NCBI RefSeq assembly: GCF_030209435.1
Contig: NZ_JARVRX010000001.1
Span: forward strand, 372,001 to 436,000
Source: Mycolicibacterium sp. lyk4-40-TYG-92
GTDB taxonomy: Bacteria > Actinomycetota > Actinomycetes > Mycobacteriales > Mycobacteriaceae
Direction: 5' to 3'
DNA: 64,000 nucleotides
The translations under genes and the position numbers were made by a program. The notes below the pieces were generated by a model that saw nothing but the letters and a program-made list of their open reading frames with translations, was not told where the DNA came from and searched no databases. The first letter of the stretch is position 1, and each line of letters starts with the position of its first letter. Shown one piece after another: positions 1-7,383 of this stretch.

Positions 1-1
1 G

Positions 2-340
2 CGTCGACGTGCGCCGCAGGCCCGGGTGTTGTTCGTCGACTACCTGACGCTCCTGCCACCGGCCGGCGTGCCCGCGCCACCGATCGGTGCGGTCGATGCC
101 GATCTGGGCCGGCACCTCGCCGCTCGGCTCGCCGAGCTGACGGCCGCGGCCGCCGCGGACACCGGTTGTGAACTGGTGCCGGTCGCGGATGCCAGCCGCG
201 CGCACCACGCGTGGTCTGCCGATCCCTGGACCACGGCGTTCCACCTGCCGCTACCGGGCCGGGTAGCGCCATTACATCCCAATGCCGCGGGTATGCGCGC
301 CGTCGCGCAGATGGTGATCAAACGCGTATCGTGCGCCTGA
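2..340 (+). CDS. SGNH/GDSL-family hydrolase, C-terminal part (5' truncated by window edge)
   Basis: The frame is open from base 2, so this is the last 113 codons of a longer gene whose start lies outside the window. The segment ends with a P-L-H-P-N-A-A-G-M block, the typical block V of secreted mycobacterial SGNH/GDSL esterases, in which the His is the catalytic base. The preceding F-V-D-Y-L-T-L-L-P strand is also typical of that fold. The nucleophile Ser block is not visible. The probable role is lipid or carbohydrate ester hydrolysis, probably extracytoplasmic. The substrate is unknown. The stop codon sits inside a perfect hairpin. Confidence 0.75.
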   Translation, partial: RRRAPQARVLFVDYLTLLPPAGVPAPPIGAVDADLGRHLAARLAELTAAAAADTGCELVPVADASRAHHAWSADPWTTAFHLPLPGRVAPLHPNAAGMRAVAQMVIKRVSCA

Positions 341-357
341 TGGCGGTGCCATCAGGC
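335..357 (+). terminator. Perfect 10-bp hairpin at the end of the SGNH gene
   Basis: GCCTGATGGC and its exact reverse complement are separated by a GGT loop and overlap the stop codon of the SGNH hydrolase. There is no U-tract, as is common in mycobacteria. It could be an intrinsic terminator or processing site separating the SGNH gene from the ABC genes. The ABC ATPase ribosome-binding site (AAGGGGG) lies just after it. Confidence 0.5.
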
Positions 358-374
358 AAGGGGGTTGGCCGGCG

Positions 375-1283
375 ATGATCCAGCTGACGGGATTGACAAA
401 GGTTTTCGGGCGCAAACGTGCCGTCGATGATTTGACCTGTTCCGTCGAGCCCGGTTTCGTCACCGGTTTCCTCGGACCGAACGGCGCCGGCAAGTCCACC
501 ACGATGCGCATGATCGTCGGACTGGACAGGCCGACCTCCGGCACCGCGACGGTGCTCGGCAAGACCTATCACGACCTGAAGCATCCGCTGCGCAGCGTCG
601 GTGCCCTGCTCGATGCCCGGCAGGTGCATCCCAACCGCACGGCCCGGGCCCACCTGCGGTGGCTGGCCGCCAGCAACAAGCTGCCGAAGGCCCGCGTCGA
701 TGAAGTACTGAACATCGTCGGATTGACCGATGTCGCGGGTAAACAGGCCGGCACATTCTCGCTCGGGATGTCGCAGCGGCTGGGCATCGCCGTGGCGTTG
801 TTGGGTGATCCCGAAGTGCTGCTGTTCGATGAACCGGTGAACGGGCTGGACCCCGAGGGCATCAGGTGGATTCGGACGCTCATGCGGGACTTGGCATCTG
901 AGGGCCGGACGGTGCTCGTGTCCAGTCATCTGCTGGCCGAGATGGCGAACACCGCGGACCGGCTTCTGGTGATCGGGCGGGGACAGTTGATCAGCTCGAG
1001 CACCATGGCGGAGTTCCTGACCAGCTCCGGGAGCGACACCATCCGGGTGCGCAGCCCGCAGGTCGAGCGTCTTCAAGAGCTGCTGACGGCGCAGGATGCT
1101 TCCGCTCAACTCTCCGGTGGCGTACTTCTGGTTCGCGGAGTTTCGACGGAGCAGGTGGGGGAGTTGGCTGCCAGCCACGGAATCGTGCTGCACGAACTGG
1201 CCGCCCAGCAGGCCTCGTTGGAGGAGGCGTACATGCGACTGACCGACGACGCCGTCGACTACCGGGCAGTGGGTGCGCCATGA
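375..1283 (+). CDS. ABC transporter ATP-binding protein (ABC-2 exporter type)
   Basis: This 302-residue ATPase has a Walker A G-P-N-G-A-G-K-S-T at residues 34-42, a signature S-L-G-M-S-Q at about 129-134, and a Walker B L-L-F-D-E-P at 149-154. The extra C-terminal region of about 80 residues is usual for drug/bacitracin-type or NodI-like exporters. It overlaps the permease gene by 4 bases (ATGA), so the two form one operon and one transporter. The substrate cannot be read from sequence. Lying upstream of the Ser-rich sdp-like cluster on the same strand, it could export or protect against that product, but a gap of nearly 600 bases separates them. Confidence 0.9.
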   Translation: MIQLTGLTKVFGRKRAVDDLTCSVEPGFVTGFLGPNGAGKSTTMRMIVGLDRPTSGTATVLGKTYHDLKHPLRSVGALLDARQVHPNRTARAHLRWLAASNKLPKARVDEVLNIVGLTDVAGKQAGTFSLGMSQRLGIAVALLGDPEVLLFDEPVNGLDPEGIRWIRTLMRDLASEGRTVLVSSHLLAEMANTADRLLVIGRGQLISSSTMAEFLTSSGSDTIRVRSPQVERLQELLTAQDASAQLSGGVLLVRGVSTEQVGELAASHGIVLHELAAQQASLEEAYMRLTDDAVDYRAVGAP

Positions 1284-2023
1284 CCATCAACGCCGAACGG
1301 ATCAAGCTGCAGACCACCCGATCGCCGATCTGGCTCATCCTGGCGGTGGTGGTTCTGGGACTGGGTTTCGCCGCGATACAGGCGGCCGCGCTGGGTCCCC
1401 ACGGGGTGCTCAAGCCGGAGCGGGCGGCCATCGGCGTCAGTGTCTTCGGTGTGCCGGTGCTGATGATCCTGTCCGCGATGTCGGTCACCGGTGAATACCG
1501 CTCCGGCATGATCCGCACGACGTTCCTGGCCACCCCCAACAGGGCGTGGGCGCTGGCGGCGAAAGCGATTGTGATGGCGGCGCTTTCCGCCGTCGTCACC
1601 GCGCTCATGGTGGCGGGTTCGATCGCGTTCGCGGCGTCATTGGTGACCGCCGAGCAGGGGGCGGAGTTGTCCTTCGCGAGCGCCGACGTGTGGCGCGCCA
1701 TCGGCGCCATGTCCCTGTATGCCGTGCTGGGAGCGGTTCTGGCGGTCGGTCTGGGCGGCTTGTTGCGGCACGCCGCGGCGGTGGTCGCGGTTGTGTTGTT
1801 GATGCCGTTCGTCGTGGAACCGGTGCTCGGTGCGCTGCCTCAGGTCGGCGCACGGGTGGGACCGTGGCTGCCTTTCGGGAACGCCTACACCTTCACCAAG
1901 ACCCCCTGGTTCCAGACGTTCTCGTTGTGGTGGGGACCGGTCGGTGCGGTCCTCTACTTCGCCGCCGTTGCCGCGGCGGTGTTCCTGCTGGCGCTCGTGG
2001 TGGTCACCCGCCGCGATCCGTAG
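1280..2023 (+). CDS. ABC transporter permease (ABC-2 type)
   Basis: The 247-residue protein has about six hydrophobic segments: near residues 15-35, 50-70, 95-120, 140-160, 165-180 and 220-245. There is no catalytic domain. Its start overlaps the end of the ATPase gene (ATGA), so the pair is translationally coupled and forms the membrane part of the exporter. The S-V-T-G-E-Y-R-S-G-M-I-R-T-T stretch is a common feature of ABC-2 permeases of the NatB/bacitracin type. The cargo is unknown. Confidence 0.85.
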   Translation: MTINAERIKLQTTRSPIWLILAVVVLGLGFAAIQAAALGPHGVLKPERAAIGVSVFGVPVLMILSAMSVTGEYRSGMIRTTFLATPNRAWALAAKAIVMAALSAVVTALMVAGSIAFAASLVTAEQGAELSFASADVWRAIGAMSLYAVLGAVLAVGLGGLLRHAAAVVAVVLLMPFVVEPVLGALPQVGARVGPWLPFGNAYTFTKTPWFQTFSLWWGPVGAVLYFAAVAAAVFLLALVVVTRRDP

Positions 2024-2538
2024 CCATCGGTCGGTTTCAGCAAATTCTCTCTCTTGGTACGGCCTGTATCGGTTTACGGGCGGCGTGCGGGCCTGCCGGC
2101 CTCGGGGCGGCTCGACTTCCGGGCACGGGTCACCGTGGTGCAAGAGCCGGTATTCGAACAGTTTATTTACGCAACAGCTGACCAATGCGGGTAAATTTCT
2201 CGCGAACTGCAAACATTTACGCAATGAGGTCAATTATCGCCTTCGGGTGCTGCTTCTGAGTTGTGTTTGGTCCGTTCGATGGCGAGCTGGGCGTCAGCAT
2301 TGGTTCAGCTGGAGAGTTGCTATTAATGCGTCAAGTCCGTCATTTCGACGAAAAAATGCGCGTTTGACCTGCATATATGATGGAAAGTGAGTATAGAACA
2401 TACTGCTCGTACGTTAATTATCTGTTGCTGTAAATTATTTCTATTTCTCGATCTTGATTAGTCGAGAGCGTCGAATTCACGCCCGTTCGGCGGAAATATT
2501 CCATAGTGGTAGATATCACATTGCTTTCTCAGCGAACG
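2024..2538 (+). other. AT-rich intergenic region upstream of the Ser-rich repeat gene
   Basis: There is no convincing gene here; overlapping ORFs are compositionally poor. The base composition is much richer in A+T than the flanks, typical of xenogeneic-silencer (Lsr2) targets and of laterally acquired mycobacterial islands. The decamer ATTTACGCAA occurs at 2165-2174 and 2215-2224, with a near-inverted copy (TGCGGGTAAATT) from about 2187. This spacing suggests regulator binding sites. Confidence 0.5.
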
Positions 2539-2625
2539 TTGACTATTCGCATATGCAGGTCCAACATTGGAATTCCGGCGGCATCGGGGCGGCCGGAGAG
2601 GAGCCTGATGATGAGTGAAAAAGAT
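2528..2625 (+). repeat. Duplicated promoter/leader, copy A
   Basis: This segment matches 6224-6322 over roughly 95 bases at about three quarters identity. Shared blocks include CAGCGAAC-TTGACT, GCATCGGGGCGG, a purine-rich ribosome-binding site and the double start CTGATGATGA. It carries the promoter, the untranslated leader and the first codons of the Ser-rich repeat gene. Confidence 0.75.
2539..2567 (+). promoter_or_regulatory. Candidate SigA-type promoter of the Ser-rich repeat operon
   Basis: TTGACT (2539-2544) is followed after exactly 17 bases by CAACAT (2562-2567). The same two hexamers with the same spacing occur in the duplicate at 6236-6264, although the spacer sequence has diverged. 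Transcription would begin near 2574, about 35 bases before the start codon. Confidence 0.55.
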
Positions 2626-3960
2626 TCAACTTCGGCGGGATCCAAGGTACGGCCGACGTACCCGATTCGCCGAGCGGGAGCCAGGCTGCTCGCCGGCTCT
2701 CTAGCAATCACCGCTGGCGTCTACTGCCAGCTGCCAACCAATGACTACAGAGTGGAGCTTGCCTCAGCGGGCTACGGGACGGTCGCCGACCTTCCCTTGG
2801 CCCCGAGTACGTCGACGAATGGTCAGTCGTCGTCGTCGAACGGCCAGTCGTCGAGTTCGAATGGTCAGTCGTCTTCGTCGAACGGCCAGTCGTCCAGCTC
2901 GACTGGTTCGAGTGGTTCGTCGACATCGTCGACGAGCACCAATGGCCAGTCGTCTTCGTCGAATGGTCAGTCGTCTTCGTCGAACGGCCAGTCGTCCAGC
3001 TCGACTGGTTCGAGTGGTTCGTCGACATCGTCGACGAGCACCAATGGCCAGTCGTCTTCGTCGAACGGTCAGTCGTCGTCCTCGAACGGACAATCTTCCA
3101 GCTCCAACGGGCAGTCGACTACGACGGGTAACACTGGCCAGTCGACCACTACGGGTCAGTCGTCTTCGTCGAACGGTCAGTCGTCGTCCTCGAATGGTCA
3201 GTCATCGAGCTCGAATGGTCAGTCGTCGTCTAACGGTCAGTCGTCGAGTTCGACTTCGACTGGCAGTACGTCGTCGAATGGTCAGTCGTCCAGCTCGAAC
3301 GGCCAGTCCTCGTCGTCGAATGGTCAGTCTTCCAGCTCGAATGGTCAGTCGTCGTCGTCTAACGGTCAGTCGTCGAGTTCGACTTCGACTGGCAGTACGT
3401 CGTCGAATGGTCAGTCGTCCAGCTCGAACGGCCAGTCGTCGAGCTCGAATGGTCAGTCGTCGTCCTCGAATGGTCAGTCGTCGAGTTCTAACGGTCAGTC
3501 GTCGTCCTCGAATGGTCAGTCCTCGAGCTCGAACGGTCAGTCCTCGAGTTCGAACGGCCAGTCGTCGTCCTCGAATGGTCAGTCGTCCAGCTCGAACGGT
3601 CAGTCGTCGTCCTCGAACGGCCAGTCGTCGAGCTCGAATGGTCAGTCGTCGAGTTCCAATGGTCAGTCGTCCAGCTCGAACGGCCAATCGTCAAACGGGA
3701 ACTCGAACGGCAACTCGTCGAACGGCAACTCGTCGACCACCGGCCCGACGACCACGGCGAGTTCAACCACGGCGAGTTCAACCACGGCGAGCTCGACCAC
3801 GGCAAGTTCAACCACGGCAAGTTCGACGACCGGGACCCCCGCGCCTGGCGGCAACTTGTTCAGCTTCCTCTTCAGTCTCCTGCAGAGCATCCTGGACTTC
3901 GTGGTGAACGTCGGTAACGGCATCTTGGGCATCCTCACTGGCGGAAACGTCCAGATCTAG
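2608..3960 (+). CDS. Secreted Ser/Asn/Gly/Gln-repeat protein with hydrophobic C-terminal tail
   Basis: The protein has 450 residues. The start is the ATG-ATG pair at 2608/2611, which follows a strong GGAGAGGAG ribosome-binding site; the open frame extends further upstream but lacks such a site. Residues 20-40 form a signal-like or anchor segment (I-R-R-A-G-A-R-L-L-A-G-S-L-A-I-T). About 300 residues of S-S-S-S-N-G-Q heptads follow, with roughly 35 NGQ motifs. Next come N-G-N-S and A-S-S-T-T repeats, a Pro-Gly break, and about 37 strongly hydrophobic residues rich in Phe, Leu, Ile and Val. The repeats would be disordered and possibly O-glycosylated. The tail could span or disrupt a membrane. 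Two downstream genes resembling sdpA and sdpB suggest it is an SdpC-like precursor. No known domain was recognised. Confidence 0.8.
   Translation: MMSEKDSTSAGSKVRPTYPIRRAGARLLAGSLAITAGVYCQLPTNDYRVELASAGYGTVADLPLAPSTSTNGQSSSSNGQSSSSNGQSSSSNGQSSSSTGSSGSSTSSTSTNGQSSSSNGQSSSSNGQSSSSTGSSGSSTSSTSTNGQSSSSNGQSSSSNGQSSSSNGQSTTTGNTGQSTTTGQSSSSNGQSSSSNGQSSSSNGQSSSNGQSSSSTSTGSTSSNGQSSSSNGQSSSSNGQSSSSNGQSSSSNGQSSSSTSTGSTSSNGQSSSSNGQSSSSNGQSSSSNGQSSSSNGQSSSSNGQSSSSNGQSSSSNGQSSSSNGQSSSSNGQSSSSNGQSSSSNGQSSSSNGQSSSSNGQSSNGNSNGNSSNGNSSTTGPTTTASSTTASSTTASSTTASSTTASSTTGTPAPGGNLFSFLFSLLQSILDFVVNVGNGILGILTGGNVQI
2815..3700 (+). repeat. In-frame 21-bp minisatellite encoding SSSSNGQ units
   Basis: The tandem 21-base units use mixed serine codons (TCG, TCC, TCT, AGC, AGT), so protein identity is better kept than DNA identity. 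A longer, nearly exact repeat with a period of 102 bases (34 codons) covers about 2870-3065, and a TSTGSTSS spacer occurs twice near 3250 and 3378. Multiples of 3 keep the frame, so the array can expand or contract without breaking the gene. Confidence 0.9.
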
Positions 3961-3977
3961 GGTTTGCCGGTTCTACG

Positions 3978-4538
3978 ATGCTGAGAATGTCCCGGTCGCG
4001 ACGTTTTGCAGAAAAGTCGCTGGGGCGGCATGCCTCCCGCAGGTCCAACCTGCGGGAGGCTTTCGCCAGCTTCGGCATCATCATCATGCTGACGGTGGCG
4101 GTGATCTGGACCATCCCCGCCTCGCCCGTCAAGGACGTGATGATGCCGGAGTTGCAGCCGATAGCTCGGTTCACCGGCTTGGATCAGACGTGGGGAATGT
4201 TCTCACCGAACCCGCCACTGTCGGTGCCGGAAGTAGAGACTGCCGTGCTCTATGACAGTGGCGCACGGCGGGTTTGGAAACTTGAAGGCGACCGGTCACT
4301 GGTAGGCCAGTTCTACTGGGATCGGTGGCGCAAGTTCAAAGAACAATTGATCAACGAGCCGGTTACCCGTCCTGCATATGCGATGTGGGTCGTTCGAAAA
4401 TTGATGCAGCCGGGGGAGCACCCGGTCGGCGTGACGATCTTCTCCGATACCCGCAAGCTCCGGCCTCCCGGATCCAATGCTCCAGAAGAGCATGAGCAGA
4501 AGATCTTGTACGACTGGAAGTTTGGGGCTGCGTCATGA
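3978..4538 (+). CDS. One-helix membrane protein, SdpA-like / HTTM partner
   Basis: The protein has 186 residues. A basic N-terminus precedes one membrane helix near residues 30-50 (F-G-I-I-I-M-L-T-V-A-V-I-W-T-I-P). The extracytoplasmic part contains W-G-M-F-S-P-N-P-P near residue 73, a motif typical of small proteins encoded beside HTTM genes, including the SdpA family that helps mature the SdpC toxin in Bacillus. It lies 17 bases after the repeat-protein gene and overlaps the HTTM gene by 4 bases (ATGA), so all three should be co-transcribed. The assignment rests on topology, motif and context, not on a full alignment. Confidence 0.65.
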   Translation: MLRMSRSRRFAEKSLGRHASRRSNLREAFASFGIIIMLTVAVIWTIPASPVKDVMMPELQPIARFTGLDQTWGMFSPNPPLSVPEVETAVLYDSGARRVWKLEGDRSLVGQFYWDRWRKFKEQLINEPVTRPAYAMWVVRKLMQPGEHPVGVTIFSDTRKLRPPGSNAPEEHEQKILYDWKFGAAS

Positions 4539-5656
4539 TCGCTCCGGTGGCAATGTTGCGGGAATCGGGCCGCAACGCGGTGCAGGGTTGGCGGACTTTC
4601 TGGTTCAGTACGGAGCCGGCCTACACGCTGGGGATAATCCGGATTGCTTTCGGCCTCTTGGCTTTCCTGTGGTCGCTCGAGCTCGGCATGGGCCTCTACG
4701 ACAAGTTCAGCGTCAACGGCATTGTGCCGCAGCCACCGACGTATGAATTCCTGTGGGGCGTGTTCTACCGCTGGCCGGGTGACACGGCCTTGCTGGCCGG
4801 CTGGATCGTGCTGATGGTGGCGTCGCTGGTCATGATCGTCGGCTGGCACACCAAACTGGCAACCTTCCTGGTGTTCGTGATGATCATGTCGTTCGAGCGC
4901 CGCAATCCCTGGATCTTCAACTCGGGCGATGGATTGATCCGAATCCTGTCACTGTATTTGGCGCTGTCACCGTGTGGTGCGGCGCTGTCGTTGGACCAGC
5001 GTCGTCGCTTCGGATCCTTCTGGTCCGCTCAGGACATCAAGATATGGCCGCTGCGTCTGATGCAGGTCCAGATATCGATCATCTACATCACCACGGTCAT
5101 TGCGAAGTTGCACGGCGATACATGGCAGAACGGCTCTGCTGTGTCCTACACGCTGCGACTCGACGACATGCTCTTGCTGCCGAGCCCGGCATGGATATCC
5201 ACCAGCCCGTTGATCGGTAATGCGATGACGTGGGGCACTCTGCTGGTGGAGTTCTCGCTCGGTGTCTTCGTATGGAACAAACGTTGGCGCACAAAGGTTT
5301 TGCTCGCCGGTGTGTTCCTGCACCTGACCATCCTCCTGACCATGGTCGTGGGGTTCTTTTCGCTGGCCATATTTGTGCTGTACCTCTCGTTCATGCCGTG
5401 GCAGCGGTCCGAGGCGCTGGTGGACGACGTTCACAGATGGCTCAGTTCGGTTGCGCAACGAATCCTTCGCCGCGAGGTCACCGCCAAACCTGTGGCTGAT
5501 GACGGCGCCGTTGCTGGTGTCGAGCGAACGACGGAATCGCCTGCGGCCGAAGGAGACAACAACGTTTTGCCGACCGGCCGGCACGCCGCGAGTGACGCCA
5601 CCTCTCCTGCTGAGGTGAACGGCAACGAGGCCCTCTCGATCCTGCAGCGCGACTGA
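4535..5656 (+). CDS. HTTM-domain (vitamin K carboxylase-like/SdpB-like) membrane protein
   Basis: This 373-residue polytopic protein has hydrophobic segments across residues 25-280 and a charged, probably cytoplasmic tail of about 80 residues. The stretch S-F-E-R-R-N-P-W-I-F-N-S-G-D-G with the following L-Y-L-A-L-S-P-C-G is diagnostic of the HTTM family (horizontally transferred transmembrane domain). This family includes SdpB, which is needed to mature the SDP toxin, and is distantly related to gamma-glutamyl carboxylase. Its start overlaps the preceding gene (ATGA), so it works with it. The most economical role is processing or export of the Ser-rich repeat protein. The exact reaction is unknown. 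Confidence 0.8.
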   Translation: MIAPVAMLRESGRNAVQGWRTFWFSTEPAYTLGIIRIAFGLLAFLWSLELGMGLYDKFSVNGIVPQPPTYEFLWGVFYRWPGDTALLAGWIVLMVASLVMIVGWHTKLATFLVFVMIMSFERRNPWIFNSGDGLIRILSLYLALSPCGAALSLDQRRRFGSFWSAQDIKIWPLRLMQVQISIIYITTVIAKLHGDTWQNGSAVSYTLRLDDMLLLPSPAWISTSPLIGNAMTWGTLLVEFSLGVFVWNKRWRTKVLLAGVFLHLTILLTMVVGFFSLAIFVLYLSFMPWQRSEALVDDVHRWLSSVAQRILRREVTAKPVADDGAVAGVERTTESPAAEGDNNVLPTGRHAASDATSPAEVNGNEALSILQRD

Positions 5657-6223
5657 TCGGTCGGCGCGTCTGTGGCGGCGGCCGGTGCTGTCTGGACCAT
5701 TCTGCCGGCGGCATGGTTCGCGATTTCATCTGAGTGCTTACCCGGCAAATACAGCGCATAGGATTTCCGAGTGTCTGTGCGGGTTTGTGTCGACGGCACG
5801 CTTTCTGCTCTGATCCCGCTCGCCGGCAACCTTCGCACGGCGCCCGTCGATTGCTTTTGTGATCGATATTGTGAAAGCAAGGGGTAGTCCGAAGGTATGA
5901 ATATTTGTGACATCCGCAAATACAGCAAATGCGTTAATAGTCAGATCGAATAAATTTCGACGGCGGATGTATATCGGCCAATCTGATTTTTTGTTGCTCC
6001 CGTAAAATTCTGTACCTAATACTTGAAATGCATCACGTCCGTCAAAGAACCACGCGGCACTCCTCTGAAGTGCGCAGATAGTAGCCATCGGGCGGCGGTG
6101 GCGCGATGCTCAAGGCGGGTATGTGGTACTGCGATCTTGCTGTCGTGAAAATTATTCTCTGAAGTTGATTAAAATGTGGCAATCGCCGCCTGAGCTATGT
6201 CGATAAGGCCGCCAATTTTCCGC
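5657..6223 (+). other. AT-rich intergenic region before the second leader copy
   Basis: No credible coding gene is seen; a 116-codon antisense ORF (5738-6088) has no ribosome-binding site or recognisable domain. Like 2024-2538, the stretch is unusually AT-rich for this genome. It contains a TATTTG-N9-CAAATA inverted repeat near 5900-5925. Together with copy B of the leader it looks like a regulatory region of the same type as the one before the repeat-protein gene. Confidence 0.45.
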
Positions 6224-6322
6224 ATTCAGCGAACATTGACTTAATCGCATAATAGGATCAACATGAGTTCACCGGCTGCATCGGGGCGGTCGGAAAAGAG
6301 GTCTGATGATGACTGAAATTGA
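6224..6322 (+). repeat. Duplicated promoter/leader, copy B
   Basis: This is the second copy of the segment at 2528-2625. It keeps TTGACT-N17-CAACAT, the GCATCGGGGCGG block, a GGAAAAGAGG ribosome-binding site and the ATG-ATG double start, so the two following genes begin M-M-S-E-K and M-M-T-E-I. The two operons are probably controlled together. Confidence 0.75.
6236..6264 (+). promoter_or_regulatory. Candidate promoter of the glycosyltransferase unit
   Basis: TTGACT (6236-6241), a 17-base spacer and CAACAT (6259-6264) match the promoter of the Ser-rich repeat operon in hexamers and spacing. Transcription would start near 6271, about 35 bases before the ATG at 6306. Confidence 0.55.
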
Positions 6323-6551
6323 CTTCCTCTCATCGATATTCGATGGGTATGTGGCGGTCCCGACGCGCTCAGTGGGCGCGGAGCTTGAGGCCGCCTTCTC
6401 GGCTACCTCCTCAGCGGGTCGCTACGAGTGCCCGCAAGCGGTAGTTGGGACGGAAGTCTCGTTGGTCGGTCGCGCGGCGCCAGCCCTCGGCTTGATGCAC
6501 GCACCTCGGAACGTGTACCTGCGACGTCACTCAGGAGATCTCGATGGATAA
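6306..6551 (+). CDS. Small protein of unknown function, translationally coupled to a GT2 gene
   Basis: This 81-residue ORF begins at the ATG-ATG pair of leader copy B with a good GGAAAAGAGG site. It ends inside the start of the following glycosyltransferase gene, with an 8-base overlap reading ATGGATAA. Comparable 8-base overlaps (ATGTCTGA, ATGACTGA) couple genes elsewhere in this window. The product has no signal peptide or known domain. It may be a real small protein, a remnant of a gene once attached to this leader, or a coupling cistron that opens the downstream start. Confidence 0.45.
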   Translation: MMTEIDFLSSIFDGYVAVPTRSVGAELEAAFSATSSAGRYECPQAVVGTEVSLVGRAAPALGLMHAPRNVYLRRHSGDLDG

Positions 6552-7383
6552 CGTCAGCTGCATTCGCGACGCGTCGTCGCCCCCGTCGGTCCGGCCGACG
6601 GTCTCGGTCGTCATTCCCGCGCTGAACGAAGAACGAAATCTCCCACACGTGGCATCGCGGATGCCGTTCGATATCGACGAGATCGTCTTCGTGAACGGGA
6701 GGTCGGTCGACAACACCGCCGCGGTTGCGCGTGAATTATGGCCCACTGCTGTACATGTCGATCAGACTCGGACCGGGAAGGGTAACGCGCTGGCATGCGG
6801 GTTCGCAGCCGCGTCCGGCGACATCATCGTGATGATCGACGCGGACGGCAGCACCGATCCCGCTGAGATTCCCAGTTACGTGGGCGCTTTGATGGCAGGT
6901 GCGGATTTCGCGAAAGGATCCCGTTTCATCCAGGGCGGCGGCAGTGAGGACATCACGAAACTCCGTCGAGTCGGCAACAAGGCGCTCAATGGCTTGGTGA
7001 ACTTTCTCTTCGGTACCAAGTACACCGACCTGTGTTACGGGTACAACGCGTTCTGGCGTCGGTGCCTGGACGCAATGCAGTTGCCCAGCATCGCTGCAGA
7101 CTGCGCGCAATGGGGCGACGGGTTCGAGATCGAGACCCTCATCAATGTGCGCGTTGCCGGCAGCGAGCTGAACGTGATCGAAGTGTGCAGTCATGAATAC
7201 AGCCGGATCCACGGCATCAGCAACCTCAATGCGGTATCTGACGGATTGCGAGTGTTGAGCACAATCGGCTCGGAATTTCGCAACCGTCGAGCTTCGCGCG
7301 ATAGCGCGCCGGCCACGGTTGCAAGATTGCAGTCGGTGAAGCCGCCAGACGCAGGTGACCTCGCATTTGTCCGCGGTGCGTGA
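6544..7383 (+). CDS. Family 2 glycosyltransferase (DPM synthase-like)
   Basis: This 279-residue GT-A enzyme has S-V-V-I-P-A-L-N-E-E at about 21-30 and the metal-binding D-A-D-G-S at 99-103. The following segment (A-D-F-A-K-G-S-R-F near 118-126) resembles polyprenyl-phosphate mannose/glucose synthases, which move a sugar from a nucleotide donor to a polyprenyl phosphate on the cytoplasmic face. It lacks C-terminal membrane helices. The ATG at 6544 follows an AGGAG site. It is the first enzyme of the surface-glycan locus and shares a promoter copy with the Ser-rich repeat operon. Confidence 0.85.
   Translation: MDNVSCIRDASSPPSVRPTVSVVIPALNEERNLPHVASRMPFDIDEIVFVNGRSVDNTAAVARELWPTAVHVDQTRTGKGNALACGFAAASGDIIVMIDADGSTDPAEIPSYVGALMAGADFAKGSRFIQGGGSEDITKLRRVGNKALNGLVNFLFGTKYTDLCYGYNAFWRRCLDAMQLPSIAADCAQWGDGFEIETLINVRVAGSELNVIEVCSHEYSRIHGISNLNAVSDGLRVLSTIGSEFRNRRASRDSAPATVARLQSVKPPDAGDLAFVRGA

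Noticed and set aside
2815..3700. Possible CRISPR array
   Set aside because: The repeats are contiguous coding units without unique spacers, and no cas genes are present.
2741..3907. Arg-rich and other long ORFs overlapping the Ser-rich repeat gene in other frames and on the minus strand
   Set aside because: They are by-products of the 21-base repeat, lack ribosome-binding sites, and give simple Arg/Ser or Ser/Thr strings. The frame chosen has a strong start, a signal-like N-terminus and a structured end.
5738..6088. 116-codon minus-strand ORF in the AT-rich gap
   Set aside because: No ribosome-binding site, no recognisable domain and unusual codon use; it lies in a likely regulatory region.
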